Positions 36,500 through 44,747 of a stretch of DNA of 64,000 bases are shown piece by piece. The notes below the pieces were generated by a model that saw only the letters and a list, made by a program, of their open reading frames with translations, was not told the DNA's origin and made no database searches. Source of the stretch: Pseudomonas sp. M30-35 (GTDB taxonomy: Bacteria > Pseudomonadota > Gammaproteobacteria > Pseudomonadales > Pseudomonadaceae); contig NZ_CP020892.1 in the NCBI RefSeq assembly GCF_002163625.1, positions 3,224,001 through 3,288,000 of the forward strand, given 5' to 3'. Every line of letters starts with the position of its first letter. Within the stretch, counting starts at the first letter, position 1. A program made the translations under genes and the position numbers.

Positions 36500-36841
36500 A
36501 TGGTCATCGACTTCAACCGACCAAGCAACGCACCTACCCCGGCTAACTCCGGGCGGACCAGCGGCGCCCAGTCAGGAGTTCGCAGCACAGGAGCGGATGA
36601 AAAAGCATCCAACCCGGCAAGCGTAACCAATACCCCTGCCGAGTCGAGCAAGAGCGGTGAGTCTGTGCACCTCAGCCAAGAAGCTCAGCAACTGCAGAGC
36701 ATTGGCGATAAACTTAATGAGCTGCCAACCGTGGATAAAGAACGCGTTGCCCAGATCAAGCAGGCCATTGCTGACGGCACCTATAAAGTAGATGCCCAGC
36801 GTACAGCCAGCAAACTGCTCAATTTCGAGTCCCAGCGCTGA
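36500..36841 (+). CDS. flgM: Anti-sigma28 factor FlgM
   Basis: 113 aa. The N-terminal half is disordered (Ser/Ala/Asn-rich). The C-terminal half has [20 protein letters not shown], then [20 protein letters not shown] and SKLLNFE, the FliA-binding region. FlgM holds FliA until it is exported through the finished hook. AGAGG precedes the ATG by 9 nt. flgN follows 72 bp later. Confidence 0.94.
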   Translation: MVIDFNRPSNAPTPANSGRTSGAQSGVRSTGADEKASNPASVTNTPAESSKSGESVHLSQEAQQLQSIGDKLNELPTVDKERVAQIKQAIADGTYKVDAQRTASKLLNFESQR

Positions 36842-36913
36842 ACCTAAAGCCTGTTTCATCAGGCTTTAGCTGCTGCACTGGAATGTTGGACGCCTAACTT
36901 CCAAGAGCCTACG

Positions 36914-37381
36914 ATGTACGACTCAACAATGCTTCAGCTGTTCAAAGACGATATCGGCATCAGCGAGCAATTGCTTGAACTGATCGACAGCGAGCATCAG
37001 GCGTTGGGCGAGCGTGACCTCGACAGCCTGCAGCACATTCTCAATGCCAAGCAGCCTCTCCTCAGCCAGCTCGCACAGCACGCGCAGAGCCGCGCGCAGC
37101 TCCTGCAGAGCTTGCAGCTAAGCGCCGACCTTGAAGGCTTGCAAGCACTTGCCGCGCGCAGCCCACTGGGCAGCGAATTGCTCGTACAAAGCGATACGCT
37201 GACCCAATTACTAGAACGCTGCCAAACCGGCAATCTGCGTAATGGCCGCTTGATCCGTTCGAGCCAGACGTCTACCCGCAGCATGCTCAGCATTCTCAGC
37301 GGCAATGAAACACCAAGCCTCTATGACAGCAGCGGCAGCGCCTCACGCGGTGTTAACCAGCGACCTCTGAGCCAAGCTTAA
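36914..37381 (+). CDS. flgN: Flagellar export chaperone FlgN
   Basis: 155 aa, mostly helical and Leu/Gln-rich (LLELIDSEHQALGERDLDSL, LNAKQPLLSQLAQHAQSRAQ), with a C-terminal motif RLIRSSQTSTRSMLSILSG typical of Pseudomonas FlgN. It chaperones FlgK and FlgL. Its position after flgM is standard. Confidence 0.92.
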   Translation: MYDSTMLQLFKDDIGISEQLLELIDSEHQALGERDLDSLQHILNAKQPLLSQLAQHAQSRAQLLQSLQLSADLEGLQALAARSPLGSELLVQSDTLTQLLERCQTGNLRNGRLIRSSQTSTRSMLSILSGNETPSLYDSSGSASRGVNQRPLSQA

Positions 37382-37414
37382 TATCTCTGCACTTTGCGTA
37401 CCCATAATGTCATT

Positions 37415-37443
37415 TTGACAGTATGCTAGCGCCATAATAATTA
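37415..37443 (+). promoter_or_regulatory. Candidate sigma70 promoter for flgZ
   Basis: Perfect TTGACA (37415-37420), 17-bp spacer, TAATTA (37438-37443), giving a leader of about 20 nt before the GTG start of flgZ. It would let flgZ be expressed independently of flgMN. Confidence 0.5.
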
Positions 37444-37468
37444 GTTTGGATTTGGAGTAGACAGTACC

Positions 37469-38218
37469 GTGTCCAACCCATTTGCCGAAGAAGACGGCCC
37501 TCAACCCCCAAAAGTGCTAAAAGCGCCAATGGAAATCGCAGCCACACTGCGTCAACTCGAACAGAACCATGATCCGTTGGTAATTAGTTTTCATGAAAGA
37601 AGCCAACGCTTTCAAAGCTTCTTGATTGAGGTTGATCCAGATAAAGGCCGGCTGATTTTTGACGAATTAGTGCCAAATGATGGTGAGCGCTTCCTGAAAA
37701 ATGCTGAGCCATTCAGCGTTGAGTCATCCCGTGACGGCGTACGCGTTGCCTGGAAGTGTGAAGACTCTGCACAAATTAGCGAACACAACGGCTTGCGCTG
37801 CTATTTCTGTGCAACACCTTCAGAGGTTATATATCACCAACGTCGCAGCGCCTTCCGTGCGGAGTTGAAGCGCAGTGAGTTGGTAGCAATCACCCTCACA
37901 GGTGAGAAGTTAGTGAAGCCGTTAAACGGCCACATGCTGGATATATCGGCAACTGGCTGCAAAATCCGCATCGCTGGCGATGCAACTCACAGTCTCAAGC
38001 CGGGCATGGTCTATGAAGAGTTGGTGGCTCAATTGCCCTTTGGCGCAATGACTGCACCGATAGAGCTCCGCCATGTGCACTACAACGACAAGCTCGATAT
38101 CAGCATGCTTGGCGTGCGGTTCTATCAAATGAGTGGATTGGTTCAACGTCAGGTCGAGCGCTTCGTATATCAGTTGCAACGTGAAGCCAAACGCCTCGAA
38201 AGCGACACCTTCCTCTAA
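37469..38218 (+). CDS. flgZ: c-di-GMP-binding flagellar brake protein FlgZ (YcgR family)
   Basis: 249 aa starting with GTG. N-terminal YcgR domain (about 20-110), then a PilZ domain (about 115-235) with the c-di-GMP signature: RRSAFRAEL, and DISATGCKIRI about 30 residues on. On binding c-di-GMP these proteins act on the motor and slow swimming. GGAG lies 11 nt before the start, a little far. It is the last gene of the flagellar locus here. Confidence 0.92.
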   Translation: MSNPFAEEDGPQPPKVLKAPMEIAATLRQLEQNHDPLVISFHERSQRFQSFLIEVDPDKGRLIFDELVPNDGERFLKNAEPFSVESSRDGVRVAWKCEDSAQISEHNGLRCYFCATPSEVIYHQRRSAFRAELKRSELVAITLTGEKLVKPLNGHMLDISATGCKIRIAGDATHSLKPGMVYEELVAQLPFGAMTAPIELRHVHYNDKLDISMLGVRFYQMSGLVQRQVERFVYQLQREAKRLESDTFL

Positions 38219-38276
38219 CGACTATGCGCACAGCGCTCCTGGGAGAGTCGCTTGCAGAGCAGCGCACAGAGACGCC

Positions 38277-38891
38277 TTAACCAACCTGGATACCTAAACT
38301 CGCCAAGCGCGGCAGGTCTTCAGGGCGGTCAACATCCCAAAGCACTGGCAATAACTGATAACGCCACTCCATCTCGGCTAAACGCGCTTGCGTGAGGCGC
38401 AGCACTTCGTCTGTTCCCCAAGGCATATTACTGAACAAGCGTGAATCGTTTTGCCGCAGCCCCAGCAGCACATAACCGCCGTCCTCGGCCGGGCCCAGCA
38501 CTGCAGGCGTATCAACCAGAGCGGCTCGCGCTTGCATCAGGTAATCGGCACTCAGTGCAGGGCAATCATTGCCAATCAACATAACCGCATCACTTTCAAC
38601 CAAGCCCAATGCAGTGATACAACGCATACGCTCACCAAGATCGCCCGCTGGCTGCTCTACGACCGTCCAGCCATGTTGCTCCGCCAGCGCTTGCAGCGCA
38701 GTATCGGGACCATCATCGAGCCACAAAAAGCGCTGGGAAAAACCATCACCTAAACGGCTCAATGCGCGCTCGACCAAGCGCCGCTGCAAGTCGCAGGCAC
38801 CTTCAGGCCCAAGCGCTGGAATTAATCTGGTTTTGACCTGACCAGGGCGCGGCGCACGCGCCAACATATGTAAAGAAACAGCTAAGCTCAT
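38277..38891 (-). CDS. DUF2064 nucleotidyl/glycosyltransferase-like protein (arsenosugar type)
   Basis: 204 aa. ARAPRPGQVKTRLIPALGPE near the N-terminus is the nucleotide-binding signature of the DUF2064 family; LIGNDCPALSADYL and VLGPAEDGGYVLLGLR follow. Proteins of this kind with the neighbouring GT2 enzyme are annotated TIGR04282 and TIGR04283 in arsenosugar biosynthesis. It overlaps the GT2 gene by 4 nt (ATGA). No arsenic methyltransferase gene is visible nearby, so the substrate is uncertain. Confidence 0.8.
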   Translation of the reverse strand: MSLAVSLHMLARAPRPGQVKTRLIPALGPEGACDLQRRLVERALSRLGDGFSQRFLWLDDGPDTALQALAEQHGWTVVEQPAGDLGERMRCITALGLVESDAVMLIGNDCPALSADYLMQARAALVDTPAVLGPAEDGGYVLLGLRQNDSRLFSNMPWGTDEVLRLTQARLAEMEWRYQLLPVLWDVDRPEDLPRLASLGIQVG

Positions 38892-39580
38892 GACCGTGGC
38901 CCTCGGTGATACTGGCGTGCCAATGACTCAGGACTCACGCCAAAATAATACCCAAGCCGTATGCGCCACATTAATACGACTGTGCGCAAGATGCCATTCT
39001 GCTCCCAACGTCGGCTGGATGTTAGTAAAGCCGGACGCAAACACCTTGGCCGAACAAGTACCCTGAGCCGACGGCAAAGGTCAACGTCTTCCATCAGCGG
39101 AATACTGGCGTAACCGTTCAACGACTCAAAGGTCTTGCGCGCAACAAAAATCCCTTGGTCACCTGTAGCAATCGCACTCACTCGCGAGCGAAGGTTAATC
39201 ATCGCGCCAATTAACCGCAACAGCATGCCCTTCCCCGACAAACGCACATCAAAGCGACCCCAAAGAGGCTGCTCCAGCAAAGTATCAAGCAAGCTTTGGA
39301 TTGACCCGGGGTCAACCCGCGTATCAGCATGGACAAACCACAGGTAATCGCCATGTGCTGCCGCAGCGCCTGTGTTCATCTGCAGCGCTCGCCCAGGCTT
39401 GCTCGACAGCAGCTGATCGACCCATGAAGCAGCAACTGCGCAAGTCGCATCTTCACTGGCGCCATCGACCAAGATTATCTCAGCACCTGCCGTGCGCAGC
39501 GCAGCTAAGTCACGCAACAACAAAGGCAAGGCTTGAGCCTCGTTACGAGCCGGAATGATGATGCTAAGCAGCGGCCTCAC
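38888..39580 (-). CDS. GT2-family glycosyltransferase (TIGR04283 type)
   Basis: 230 aa starting with GTG. GT-A fold signs: LSIIIPARNEAQALPLLL at the N-terminus, EIILVDGASEDATCAVAASW, metal-binding FVHADTRVDPG, and a C-terminal region with MEDVDLCRRLR. It overlaps genes on both sides by 4 nt, so MFS-GT2-DUF2064 is one transcript. It probably adds a sugar to a small acceptor; the arsenosugar role is by family name only. Confidence 0.82.
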   Translation of the reverse strand: MRPLLSIIIPARNEAQALPLLLRDLAALRTAGAEIILVDGASEDATCAVAASWVDQLLSSKPGRALQMNTGAAAAHGDYLWFVHADTRVDPGSIQSLLDTLLEQPLWGRFDVRLSGKGMLLRLIGAMINLRSRVSAIATGDQGIFVARKTFESLNGYASIPLMEDVDLCRRLRVLVRPRCLRPALLTSSRRWEQNGILRTVVLMWRIRLGYYFGVSPESLARQYHRGPRS

Positions 39581-41118
39581 GCATTACCATCCTTGGACGA
39601 GTCAGGCTGTTCAGGATCCTGCGTCGAAGCTTCTTGTGTATCACTATCGACCGAAGCGACGACAGCCTCCTCAGTTGAAACCGGCTCAGCTCCATCGGTG
39701 TACGCAGCAGTATCTACATCAGCATCCGCTGCCACAGCTGCCGCCGCGACCGCTGAAGCTGTCACCACCGCAGCAGCAATGGTCGCCAGTTCAACCTCCG
39801 CAGCGCTAGCGTCAGCCATAGCTTGCGCTGCAAGCTGCTCATCTTCGCCGTCGACGTGGTCATCGCACATATGCTCTTGCACATACTGTTCTTCGTTACG
39901 CGGATCAAGCGCGGCAACCAGCGGCGAGCTGGCCATACCTTCAGGCATGGCAATGTGATGCAGCGGCGCTTCATCAACCTGATGCACATGCGTAACCTTG
40001 GCTGTGCGCACAAAACCAACCAGCACCAAACCACTTAAAGCAGTGAATGCATAAAGCATGTTGGCGCCGAGAAAGCGCATTAAAAAACCGACCAACATCG
40101 GCCCAATCGCCGCACCCACACCAAACACCACCAACAACATCACCGTCAGCGATACCCGGCGCTCACTCTCAACGTGGTCATTGGCAAACGCCACCGCCAG
40201 AGGGTAAAGACTGAACAACATAATGCTCACCGCAAAACCGCACGCAAACAGCAGCTCGACAGGCGCTTCCTGCAACACCGCAAGCGGCAGTGCGGTCACA
40301 CTCAACAACCCGGCACAACCACGAATCAGTTTGACCCGGTCGGCACGGTCAGATAACCAACCTAGCGGCACCTGAGCCAGCAAGCCGGCGAGAATGCAAC
40401 AGCCCATGAACAGACCAACCTGTTCGGTACTCAAGCCCATGCGTGAGCCGTACAAGGGACCCAGGCCATAAAAGGAGCCGATCAGCAAACCAGCAACACC
40501 GATGGTCAGCAACGACAACGGCACGCGCTTAAGGAAGAAGCGCATTTCCAGCGGCGCAGGATGCAGCGGTGCCGGGTGAAGTTTGCGAGTCAGCGCGACA
40601 GGCACCAGACACAACGCAAAACACAGGGCAACCATCATCAACAGCTCGACGCTGAGCTCAGGGTGCACGACCAGAACGAGCTGGCCCAGAATCAAACCAA
40701 GATACGAAGCGCCCATGTAACCCGCAAACACCTTGCCACGCTGACTTGGCCCTGCCTGCTCGTTCAACCAACTCTCGATCACCATGTATTGGCACATCAT
40801 GCATAAGCCTACGACCAGTCGCAGCGCCAGCCAGACAGGTAGAAAAGCAGTCATACCGTGGCCGAGCACCGCAGCCGTGACGATACCGGCACAGGCAACA
40901 TAGGCTCGAATATGGCCAACCCTGGCAATCAGCCGGTGTCCCAGCTTGCCGCCGAGTACCAAGCCCAGATAGTTCGCGGTCATCAACGCACCCACCCAAA
41001 GACCATCCGCGGTCTCGGCAAGGCGCAAGCCTAGATAAGTACTCAGCAAACCCGAACCGAGCAACATCAACAACGTAGCAAAATACAACGAACTAAATGA
41101 CTTGAAGATCATCGTCAT
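39577..41118 (-). CDS. MFS transporter with acidic Ala-rich C-terminal tail
   Basis: 513 aa. Residues 1-385 form a 12-helix MFS transporter of the sugar/YcaD-like type (LMLLGSGLLSTYLGLRLAET; cytoplasmic loop LGWLSDRADRVKLIRG). After about residue 390 there is a non-membrane tail of 120 residues, rich in Ala, Glu, Asp and Val (ELATIAAAVVTASAVAAAAV). The tail has no recognised domain. First gene of the transcript with the two transferases; export of their product is a reasonable guess. Its antisense strand has long shadow ORFs because of the Ala-rich composition. Confidence 0.85.
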   Translation of the reverse strand: MTMIFKSFSSLYFATLLMLLGSGLLSTYLGLRLAETADGLWVGALMTANYLGLVLGGKLGHRLIARVGHIRAYVACAGIVTAAVLGHGMTAFLPVWLALRLVVGLCMMCQYMVIESWLNEQAGPSQRGKVFAGYMGASYLGLILGQLVLVVHPELSVELLMMVALCFALCLVPVALTRKLHPAPLHPAPLEMRFFLKRVPLSLLTIGVAGLLIGSFYGLGPLYGSRMGLSTEQVGLFMGCCILAGLLAQVPLGWLSDRADRVKLIRGCAGLLSVTALPLAVLQEAPVELLFACGFAVSIMLFSLYPLAVAFANDHVESERRVSLTVMLLVVFGVGAAIGPMLVGFLMRFLGANMLYAFTALSGLVLVGFVRTAKVTHVHQVDEAPLHHIAMPEGMASSPLVAALDPRNEEQYVQEHMCDDHVDGEDEQLAAQAMADASAAEVELATIAAAVVTASAVAAAAVAADADVDTAAYTDGAEPVSTEEAVVASVDSDTQEASTQDPEQPDSSKDGNA

Positions 41119-41470
41119 GGGCAGTGCAACTCTCCTGGAACACCTCGACGACCCTGATGATCGACGTAATAGTCCAAAATAAAATGTCGGCGCCCTTCTA
41201 TGCGGCGACGATCAGGCTAGACCAATGCGCTGCCCTGCATGCAAACACGATTACATGACGCGGTTTCGCGCAAAAATTTTAGACGCACCAATGAGATGCC
41301 AAGTAACGATAAGGCTGTCGGATGGCGACAACCCTACGTTTAGAGAGCTCAATGCAGCAAATGCTACATGAGTAGATGAGTCATTATTGTTCAACTCCAG
41401 CTTAGGCCGGAGTTGCAGGCGCTGCCAGTTCTCACATGCAGCAACGCCTGCCGTCCAATTGTATTACGCG
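41119..41470. other. Intergenic region (352 bp) between glutamine-synthetase gene and MFS gene
   Basis: No coding sequence supported. Inverted repeats near its right end, CAACTCC/GGAGTTG (41392-41415) and a wider GCAGGCG/CGCCTGC pair (41415-41452), may terminate the 41471-42814 gene, but there is no U-tract. The MFS promoter should lie around 41130-41250; I could not pick one with confidence. Confidence 0.5.
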
Positions 41471-42814
41471 CTAGGCGTGTGCCGCCAGAACGCGTCGCTC
41501 CCAAGGTGTAATTTCATCAAAGAAACTGGTCAGCTCCATCGACTTGGTGGCGATATAACCTTCAACAAACTCTGCACCAAACAACTCAACAGCCGCCGAG
41601 CTGGCACGTAGTTTTTCGATTGCTGCATGCATGGTGCACGGCAAGGTCAACTCTTGCGGCACATCAAAGTCTCCTTGAATCGGTTCGCTCGGCTGCAACT
41701 CATGTTCAATCCCGTACAAACCCGCCGCCAAACTGGCAGCCAGTGCCAAGTAAGGGTTGGCATCGGCACCCGGCAAACGGTTTTCAACGCGACGCGCAAC
41801 CGGCGAGCTCGCGGGAATACGCAAACCTGCTGCACGGTTATCTTCTGACCAACACGCATTATTTGGCGAAGCGTAAGGGTGGCAGAGGCGCTGATAGGAG
41901 TTGACGTGCGGCGCGAACAACAAGGTGAAGTCAGCCAACAATGCTTGCTGACCACCGATAAAGTTGTAGAACGCAGGTGTCGCCTGATCATCTGCCGCGG
42001 TGAAAATGTTCTTGCCACTGCCCTGCTCAATCACGCTCTGATGAATGTGCATCGAGCTGCCTGGCGTATGCGCCAGCGGTTTAGCCATGCATACCACGGT
42101 CAAGCCATGTTTAAGCGCAACCTCTTTGAGCATGTGCTTGAACATGAAGGTCTGATCCGCCAGCAACAGTGGATCACCGTGTAATAGATTAATTTCAAAC
42201 TGGCTAACGCCCATTTCATGCATAAAGGTATCGCGCGGTAATCCCAGCGCTTCCATGCATTTATACACTTCACTGAAAAACGGACGCAGACCATTGTTGG
42301 AGCTCACGCTGAATGCCGAGCAGCCATCCTCACGACGCCCATCCAAGCCGAGTGGTGGCTTGAACGCCTGCATTGGGTCTGTGTTCGGTGCGAATACGAA
42401 AAACTCGAGCTCAGTGGCAACGATTGGCTGCCACCCCTTCGCGGCATAGCGAGCGATCACTTGCTTGAGCAGGCCCCGCGTCGAAAGACCTGAGATTTGC
42501 CCGTCGAATTCATCCGCATCACATATAGCCAGCGCGCGCGGCGACTCACTCCAAGGCAAGCGGTGTATCTGCGTAGGCTCGGCAATCAGTGCAAGGTCAC
42601 TGTCATCGCTGCCGTAAAACTTCGCGTCAGGGTAGCCGCCCATCATGCACTGCAACAGCACTCCACGCGCCAACTGCAGACGGCGCCCCTCAAGAAAGCC
42701 AGCGGCGGTCATCACCTTGCCACGCGGCACACCATTGAGGTCAGGGGTCACACATTCAATTTCATCAACCCCGTGAAGTAACTCTTGCAGCTCTGGACGA
42801 CTCGTACTGCTCAT
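41471..42814 (-). CDS. Glutamine synthetase family protein (gamma-glutamylpolyamine synthetase-like)
   Basis: 447 aa. N-terminal beta-grasp part (DEIECVTPDLNGVPRGKVM), catalytic part with metal Glu in VATELEFFVF, GVSQFEINL, SSMHIHQS, and NRLPGADANPYLALAASLAA. It lacks the adenylylation loop of GlnA. Such enzymes join glutamate to amines, for example putrescine (PuuA/SpuI); no other polyamine gene is adjacent, so the amine is unknown. It is monocistronic with an AT-rich upstream region. Confidence 0.85.
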   Translation of the reverse strand: MSSTSRPELQELLHGVDEIECVTPDLNGVPRGKVMTAAGFLEGRRLQLARGVLLQCMMGGYPDAKFYGSDDSDLALIAEPTQIHRLPWSESPRALAICDADEFDGQISGLSTRGLLKQVIARYAAKGWQPIVATELEFFVFAPNTDPMQAFKPPLGLDGRREDGCSAFSVSSNNGLRPFFSEVYKCMEALGLPRDTFMHEMGVSQFEINLLHGDPLLLADQTFMFKHMLKEVALKHGLTVVCMAKPLAHTPGSSMHIHQSVIEQGSGKNIFTAADDQATPAFYNFIGGQQALLADFTLLFAPHVNSYQRLCHPYASPNNACWSEDNRAAGLRIPASSPVARRVENRLPGADANPYLALAASLAAGLYGIEHELQPSEPIQGDFDVPQELTLPCTMHAAIEKLRASSAAVELFGAEFVEGYIATKSMELTSFFDEITPWERRVLAAHA

Positions 42815-43155
42815 CTTGCATTCCTTGTTATTGGCGGTGCCCGTCTGCGACGGCTAGGCGCACAAAATAAGCATCACATGTTCGAAATATCAAGCACTGG
42901 AATGCAGCAAACCGTGCATATATTTAGATAGCTTGCTATTACATCTATTAAATTGATTTTATAGATTCAAACTAAAAGCCTCATAGCTAACGCCTAAAAT
43001 CGTCTAAAAAAATACAATATATTCATATATATCAATTACTTAACACAACTATTAAGTGCATCGATATTTACCATTCACCAAGTCAACTTTTTAATCGATT
43101 TTTTGTGAGTAACATGGAACCCATACCTACTTACCGCCCCCACAAGGAGCCACAC
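42815..43155. other. AT-rich intergenic region (341 bp)
   Basis: Divergent control region for the glutamine-synthetase gene and the repeat-protein gene. From about 42900 to 43100 the sequence is conspicuously A/T-rich compared with the surroundings. It likely holds both promoters, but several TATAAT-like strings occur and I cannot choose. No CDS is supported. Confidence 0.6.
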
Positions 43156-43692
43156 ATGAAAAAGCAAATTCTCGCCAGCCTGATCCTGGTCACTTTGTCC
43201 GCTAGCGCTTTCGCACTCCCAGAAACCGCTCAACAGTCAATTAACATCACCCCGATCGCTGCTGATGGTGCCGACCGCACTGGTGTTAACCGTGTCGCTG
43301 AAGACGGCTTCGATCGCACCAACATTAACCGTGTTGCCGAAGATGGCTTCGATCGCACCAACATTAACCGTGTTGCCGAAGATGGCTTCGATCGCACCAA
43401 CATTAACCGTGTTGCCGAAGATGGCTTCGATCGCACCAACATTAACCGTGTTGCTGAAGATGGCTTCGACCGCACCAACATTAACCGTGTTGCTGAAGAT
43501 GGCTTCGACCGCACCAACATTAACCGTGTTGCTGAAGATGGTTTCGACCGCACCAACGTTAACCGTGTTGCTGAAGATGGCTTCGATCGCACCAACGTTA
43601 ACCGTGTTGCTGAAGATGGCTTCGATCGCACCAACGTTAACCGTGTTGCCGAAGGTGGTTCCGACCGCACTGCAATCGGTCGCATCAGCTAA
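43156..43692 (+). CDS. Exported protein of 13-residue tandem repeats, unknown function
   Basis: 178 aa from the ATG at 43156 (AAGGAG 6 nt upstream); in-frame starts before it lack a ribosome site. Signal peptide MKKQILASLILVTLSASAFA, a short linker, then eleven 13-residue units to the end. The consensus is VAEDGFDRTNINR; the first (IAADGADRTGVNR) and last (VAEGGSDRTAIGR) units are divergent. The mature protein is about 158 aa, with no cysteine and no membrane segment. A terminator follows. I do not recognise the family; a secreted or periplasmic structural or binding role is a guess. Confidence 0.85.
   Translation: MKKQILASLILVTLSASAFALPETAQQSINITPIAADGADRTGVNRVAEDGFDRTNINRVAEDGFDRTNINRVAEDGFDRTNINRVAEDGFDRTNINRVAEDGFDRTNINRVAEDGFDRTNINRVAEDGFDRTNVNRVAEDGFDRTNVNRVAEDGFDRTNVNRVAEGGSDRTAIGRIS
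43255..43683 (+). repeat. Eleven in-frame 39-bp tandem repeats
   Basis: 11 units of 39 bp with no spacers, exactly 429 bp, within the coding region. Units 3, 4 and 5 are identical to each other, as are 6 and 7, and 9 and 10, which points to recent homogenisation or slippage. Most differences are synonymous (GCC/GCT, GAT/GAC), plus ATT to GTT in the later units. Confidence 0.95.
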
Positions 43693-43715
43693 CACCACCG
43701 CTACAAGCTCTAAAA

Positions 43716-43750
43716 ACAAAAGGCGCCTATCAAGGCGCCTTTGTATTTTT
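43716..43750. terminator. Bidirectional terminator between repeat gene and yceH
   Basis: 9-bp stem AAAGGCGCC/GGCGCCTTT with a 6-nt loop, T-rich on the plus side and A-rich before it. It lies between convergent genes and could serve both. Confidence 0.85.
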
Positions 43751-43764
43751 ACCAGCCAAAGCAT

Positions 43765-44430
43765 TTAACCTTCCAAACGCTCCAGTCGCTGCTCTAGCTC
43801 GGCAATTTTTAACTCGAGTGTCTGTAGCCGTCCTTCATATTGGTCTTTTGCCACACTTCTGCTTTCTTGCCCGGCTGCGCTCGCCTCTATCGATGCTTGC
43901 AAGTGCGCCGCGTCACCCAGCAAATGCATATACCTATCTTCGCGCTGCCCAGCCTGTTTGGGTACATGACATACCAATTGACGGCCGATTAACCGCTCAA
44001 GGTTGTACTGCACCTGTTCGGCATCATCGAAAGCGTGCAAACGCAGGCTGCGCGTCAGCAGCTCATTGATCGTTTGCGGACCTCTGAGCAGCAACAGCCC
44101 CGTCAACGCAAGCTGCGGCGCAACCAATTCAAGGGTTTTATCAGCGCGTTGCTCCCAACGATCCGCCCGACTGCCCATTACCAAGCGCGCCAGTTGCTGC
44201 GTCTCCAAACTGCGCAGCGCTTGACCCACCTCGCCTTGAGTCATATTCATCAGCGGTTCGCGATTGGTTTTCTGGTTGCAGGCCAGGACCAATGCGTTCT
44301 GGGTCAACGGATAAACTTCGGGGGTTGTCGCTTGCTTCTCAATCAGACACCCCAGCACGCGCAGCTCATTGGCGGATAATTGCAGGCCCGCCTGTTCACT
44401 GCCTTCAGTCTCAAGCACTTGGTCATTCAT
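43765..44430 (-). CDS. yceH: YceH family protein (DUF480)
   Basis: 221 aa from the ATG at 44430. The tandem winged-helix DUF480 domain is clear ([40 protein letters not shown]). The C-terminus is a coiled coil ([20 protein letters not shown]). Cellular role is not well defined in the literature I know. Convergent with the repeat gene and divergent from sstT. Confidence 0.9.
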   Translation of the reverse strand: MNDQVLETEGSEQAGLQLSANELRVLGCLIEKQATTPEVYPLTQNALVLACNQKTNREPLMNMTQGEVGQALRSLETQQLARLVMGSRADRWEQRADKTLELVAPQLALTGLLLLRGPQTINELLTRSLRLHAFDDAEQVQYNLERLIGRQLVCHVPKQAGQREDRYMHLLGDAAHLQASIEASAAGQESRSVAKDQYEGRLQTLELKIAELEQRLERLEG

Positions 44431-44747
44431 AGTGACGAATCTCAAACTGGTGATAGCCCAGCCTAACCCGAGGCGAAGCAGGCGACTATCAACATCTACA
44501 TATGCGCAACCCTTTGTCTGCCCGCAATGATCTGGCAGACGCCCTTTTGGCGGCATTGTGCTAGAGTCCGCCGCTGATTTTTAAGCCAAGACTGCTTACT
44601 AAACCCAAGCAGTACTTGGCGAATCGCTGGACGCTGCCGCTCCAAACCTACTGAGACATGACAAAAGCCTCTAAAACGGTCCGTTTCAAGCTATCCGCAA
44701 GAGGTTTGAGCGCGCAGCTCACTCGCAGACAATACGAGACGCATGCT

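Noticed and set aside
39533..39958. 141-aa plus-strand ORF rich in Ser/Ala/Thr
   Set aside because: Antisense of the Ala-rich tail of the MFS gene; composition is the mirror of that tail and it overlaps the GT2 start.
43255..43683. CRISPR-like array of direct repeats
   Set aside because: The 39-bp units are contiguous with no spacers and are in frame inside a secreted-protein gene.
43230..43768. Alternative repeat proteins in the other plus frame and on the minus strand
   Set aside because: They exist only because the 39-bp unit lacks stops in several frames; they have no ribosome site or signal peptide and are antisense to, or out of frame with, the better ORF.
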